From JADYZU01 sp964443055 (GTDB lineage: Bacteria; Pseudomonadota; Alphaproteobacteria; Rhodobacterales; Rhodobacteraceae): a DNA stretch of 14,306 nt. Below the pieces are notes generated by a model. That model saw nothing but the letters and a program-made list of their open reading frames with translations. It did no database searches and was not told the DNA's origin. The stretch covers positions 1-14,306 of the forward strand of contig CAYUBT010000059.1 of assembly GCA_964443055.1 (NCBI GenBank), read 5' to 3'. Shown here in pieces: positions 13,488 through 14,306 of the stretch. The stretch's first letter is position 1; the number at the start of each line of letters is the position of its first letter. Position numbers and translations under genes: made by a program.

Positions 13488-14201
13488 TCATCCGTCAGCG
13501 GCCGCACCGGGCTCCGTCACGGGCTGTTCATGAAGCCGTCGTGTCCAGTCCTCGACCTGGTGCGTCTGCAATCGCCTCCGCGCATGGCCTCGCCAGTTTT
13601 CCGGCAGGTGATCGAGTTCGGCCATGGCGGCCAGTTCGTCCCGGTTCATCATGTCGACGTAAAGGACGCGCCAGAGACGCCGGATCGTCCAGTCGGGGGA
13701 AAGGCGGTCCAGCAGGTGAAGGCCGTCACCCGGCTCGACCTGTCCAGGTTCGAGCACCCGGTAATACCACCCGGTCATGCCGGATTTCTGGACGCGGGCG
13801 GCCATGTCGGCAGTCTCGAAGCGCAGGTTAAGCTTCCAGCAGGGCTGGCGACCCTGGCTGACCTGCAGGACCGCCTGGCCCAGCCTGAATGTATCGCCGA
13901 TGGCGACGTCCCACTCGGTCAGGCCATGTGTCGAGAGATTCTCGCCGAAGGCCCCCGGCCGGTCGAGCACGTCGCGAGGCCCGAGAGCGGCGATCCAATG
14001 CGCGTAATGTTCATGGGCATAATGATGGACGGCCTTTTCGACACCGCCATGATGCCTGCGGTCGCCCTGGGCGTCACCGGCAAATCCTTCGGATCCGAGG
14101 AAGAGACGGCCCTGCACCGGGTGCTTGTCGATACCGCTTGGTGCTGCACGGGGGCCGAGTGGCGCAACGGCACCGGTCAGGATCTCGTCGACAGTCACCA
14201 T
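13488..14201 (-). CDS. MOSC domain protein, YiiM-like
   Basis: This is a 237-residue protein with a MOSC domain (about 1-165) and the C-terminal three-helix domain typical of YiiM-type proteins (about 170-225, RDELAAMAELDHLPENWR). MOSC domains bind molybdenum cofactor; YiiM is linked to reduction of N-hydroxylated substrates. Key features are GDAQGDRRHHGG (42-53), AFGENLSTHG and the conserved cysteine C121 in GRQPCWKLNLRFET, a candidate molybdenum ligand. The ATG at 14201 begins at the family N-terminus (VDEILTGAV) with AGAGG six bases upstream. The frame runs on to 14303, but those extra residues cross a GC-rich palindrome and are unlike the family. The C-terminal tail after EDWTRRL is variable. 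A redox partner is not in the window. Confidence 0.9.
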   Translation of the reverse strand: MVTVDEILTGAVAPLGPRAAPSGIDKHPVQGRLFLGSEGFAGDAQGDRRHHGGVEKAVHHYAHEHYAHWIAALGPRDVLDRPGAFGENLSTHGLTEWDVAIGDTFRLGQAVLQVSQGRQPCWKLNLRFETADMAARVQKSGMTGWYYRVLEPGQVEPGDGLHLLDRLSPDWTIRRLWRVLYVDMMNRDELAAMAELDHLPENWRGHARRRLQTHQVEDWTRRLHEQPVTEPGAAADG

Positions 14202-14220
14202 GTCCGGCCTCTCCTCGCGT

Positions 14221-14238
14221 GTCGCCCGGGCGGGCGAC
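14221..14238. promoter_or_regulatory. 18-base GC-rich inverted repeat upstream of the MOSC gene
   Basis: GTCGCCCG and CGGGCGAC are perfect arms around GG, 19 bases upstream of the MOSC start. It may be a leader hairpin, an operator, or the terminator of a gene further right. Chance formation is possible in such GC-rich sequence. Confidence 0.3.
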
Positions 14239-14306
14239 GGCGGATATGGTACCGAACCGGGCGAAACCACAGCCCGGCGCACCACCGCGCCGACATCCGG
14301 CATCCC

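Noticed and set aside
14202..14303. N-terminal extension of the MOSC protein
   Set aside because: It runs through a GC-rich palindrome, lacks family similarity, and the Met at 14201 starts the conserved domain with a ribosome site.

Overview
The window looks like a piece of a high-GC alphaproteobacterial chromosome, most likely from the Rhodobacteraceae. This rests on GC-rich coding sequence with strongly GC-biased third positions, the kind of gene content, an intergenic hairpin unit of a type I recall from Paracoccus/Rhodobacter relatives, and three copies of a dispersed palindromic element beginning CGTCATTGCGAG. It is a draft assembly: positions 8761-8860 are a run of 100 Ns.

Layout. Positions 2-1099 (+) hold the C-terminal part of a LysR-type regulator and a small cupin protein whose start codon is apparently the very rare ATT. 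Positions 1267-4361 form a possible metal-handling segment: a P1B-4 (CoaT/CtpD-type) metal-exporting ATPase on + converges on a two-gene minus-strand unit for exported proteins. These are a His-rich protein resembling the TTHB210/DUF5602 family and a type 1 copper cupredoxin, joined by an ATGA overlap. A strong inverted repeat separates the convergent units and another lies just upstream of the small operon. Positions 4682-7277 (-) carry an MHS-family MFS symporter, a RibD_C/DHFR-like reductase and a VOC (PF06983) protein. Divergent from them at 7616-7996 (+) is a DUF1801 protein. Positions 7997-8321 are filled mainly by two copies of the palindromic repeat, followed by a NUDIX hydrolase at 8322-8738.

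The N gap follows the NUDIX gene, and beyond it is TrkH, the K+ uptake channel subunit, without its N-terminus (8861-10180, +). Converging on trkH is an mgtE-usp operon (-): an MgtE Mg2+ channel and a tandem-domain universal stress protein. Between trkH and usp lies a twin-hairpin terminator unit. A 494-base gene-free stretch (12533-13026) carries the third palindromic repeat and a possible leader ORF. The window ends with an exported EF-hand protein and a YiiM-like MOSC protein, both on minus.

Most genes are ordinary housekeeping or accessory functions in small transcription units. The parts most worth a second look are the cupredoxin / His-rich exported protein pair beside the P1B-4 ATPase, where the predicted mature His-rich protein begins with histidine; the ATT start; the identical 10-mers on both sides of the assembly gap; and the three palindromic elements. 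I see no CRISPR array, transposase, tRNA, rRNA or phage gene.
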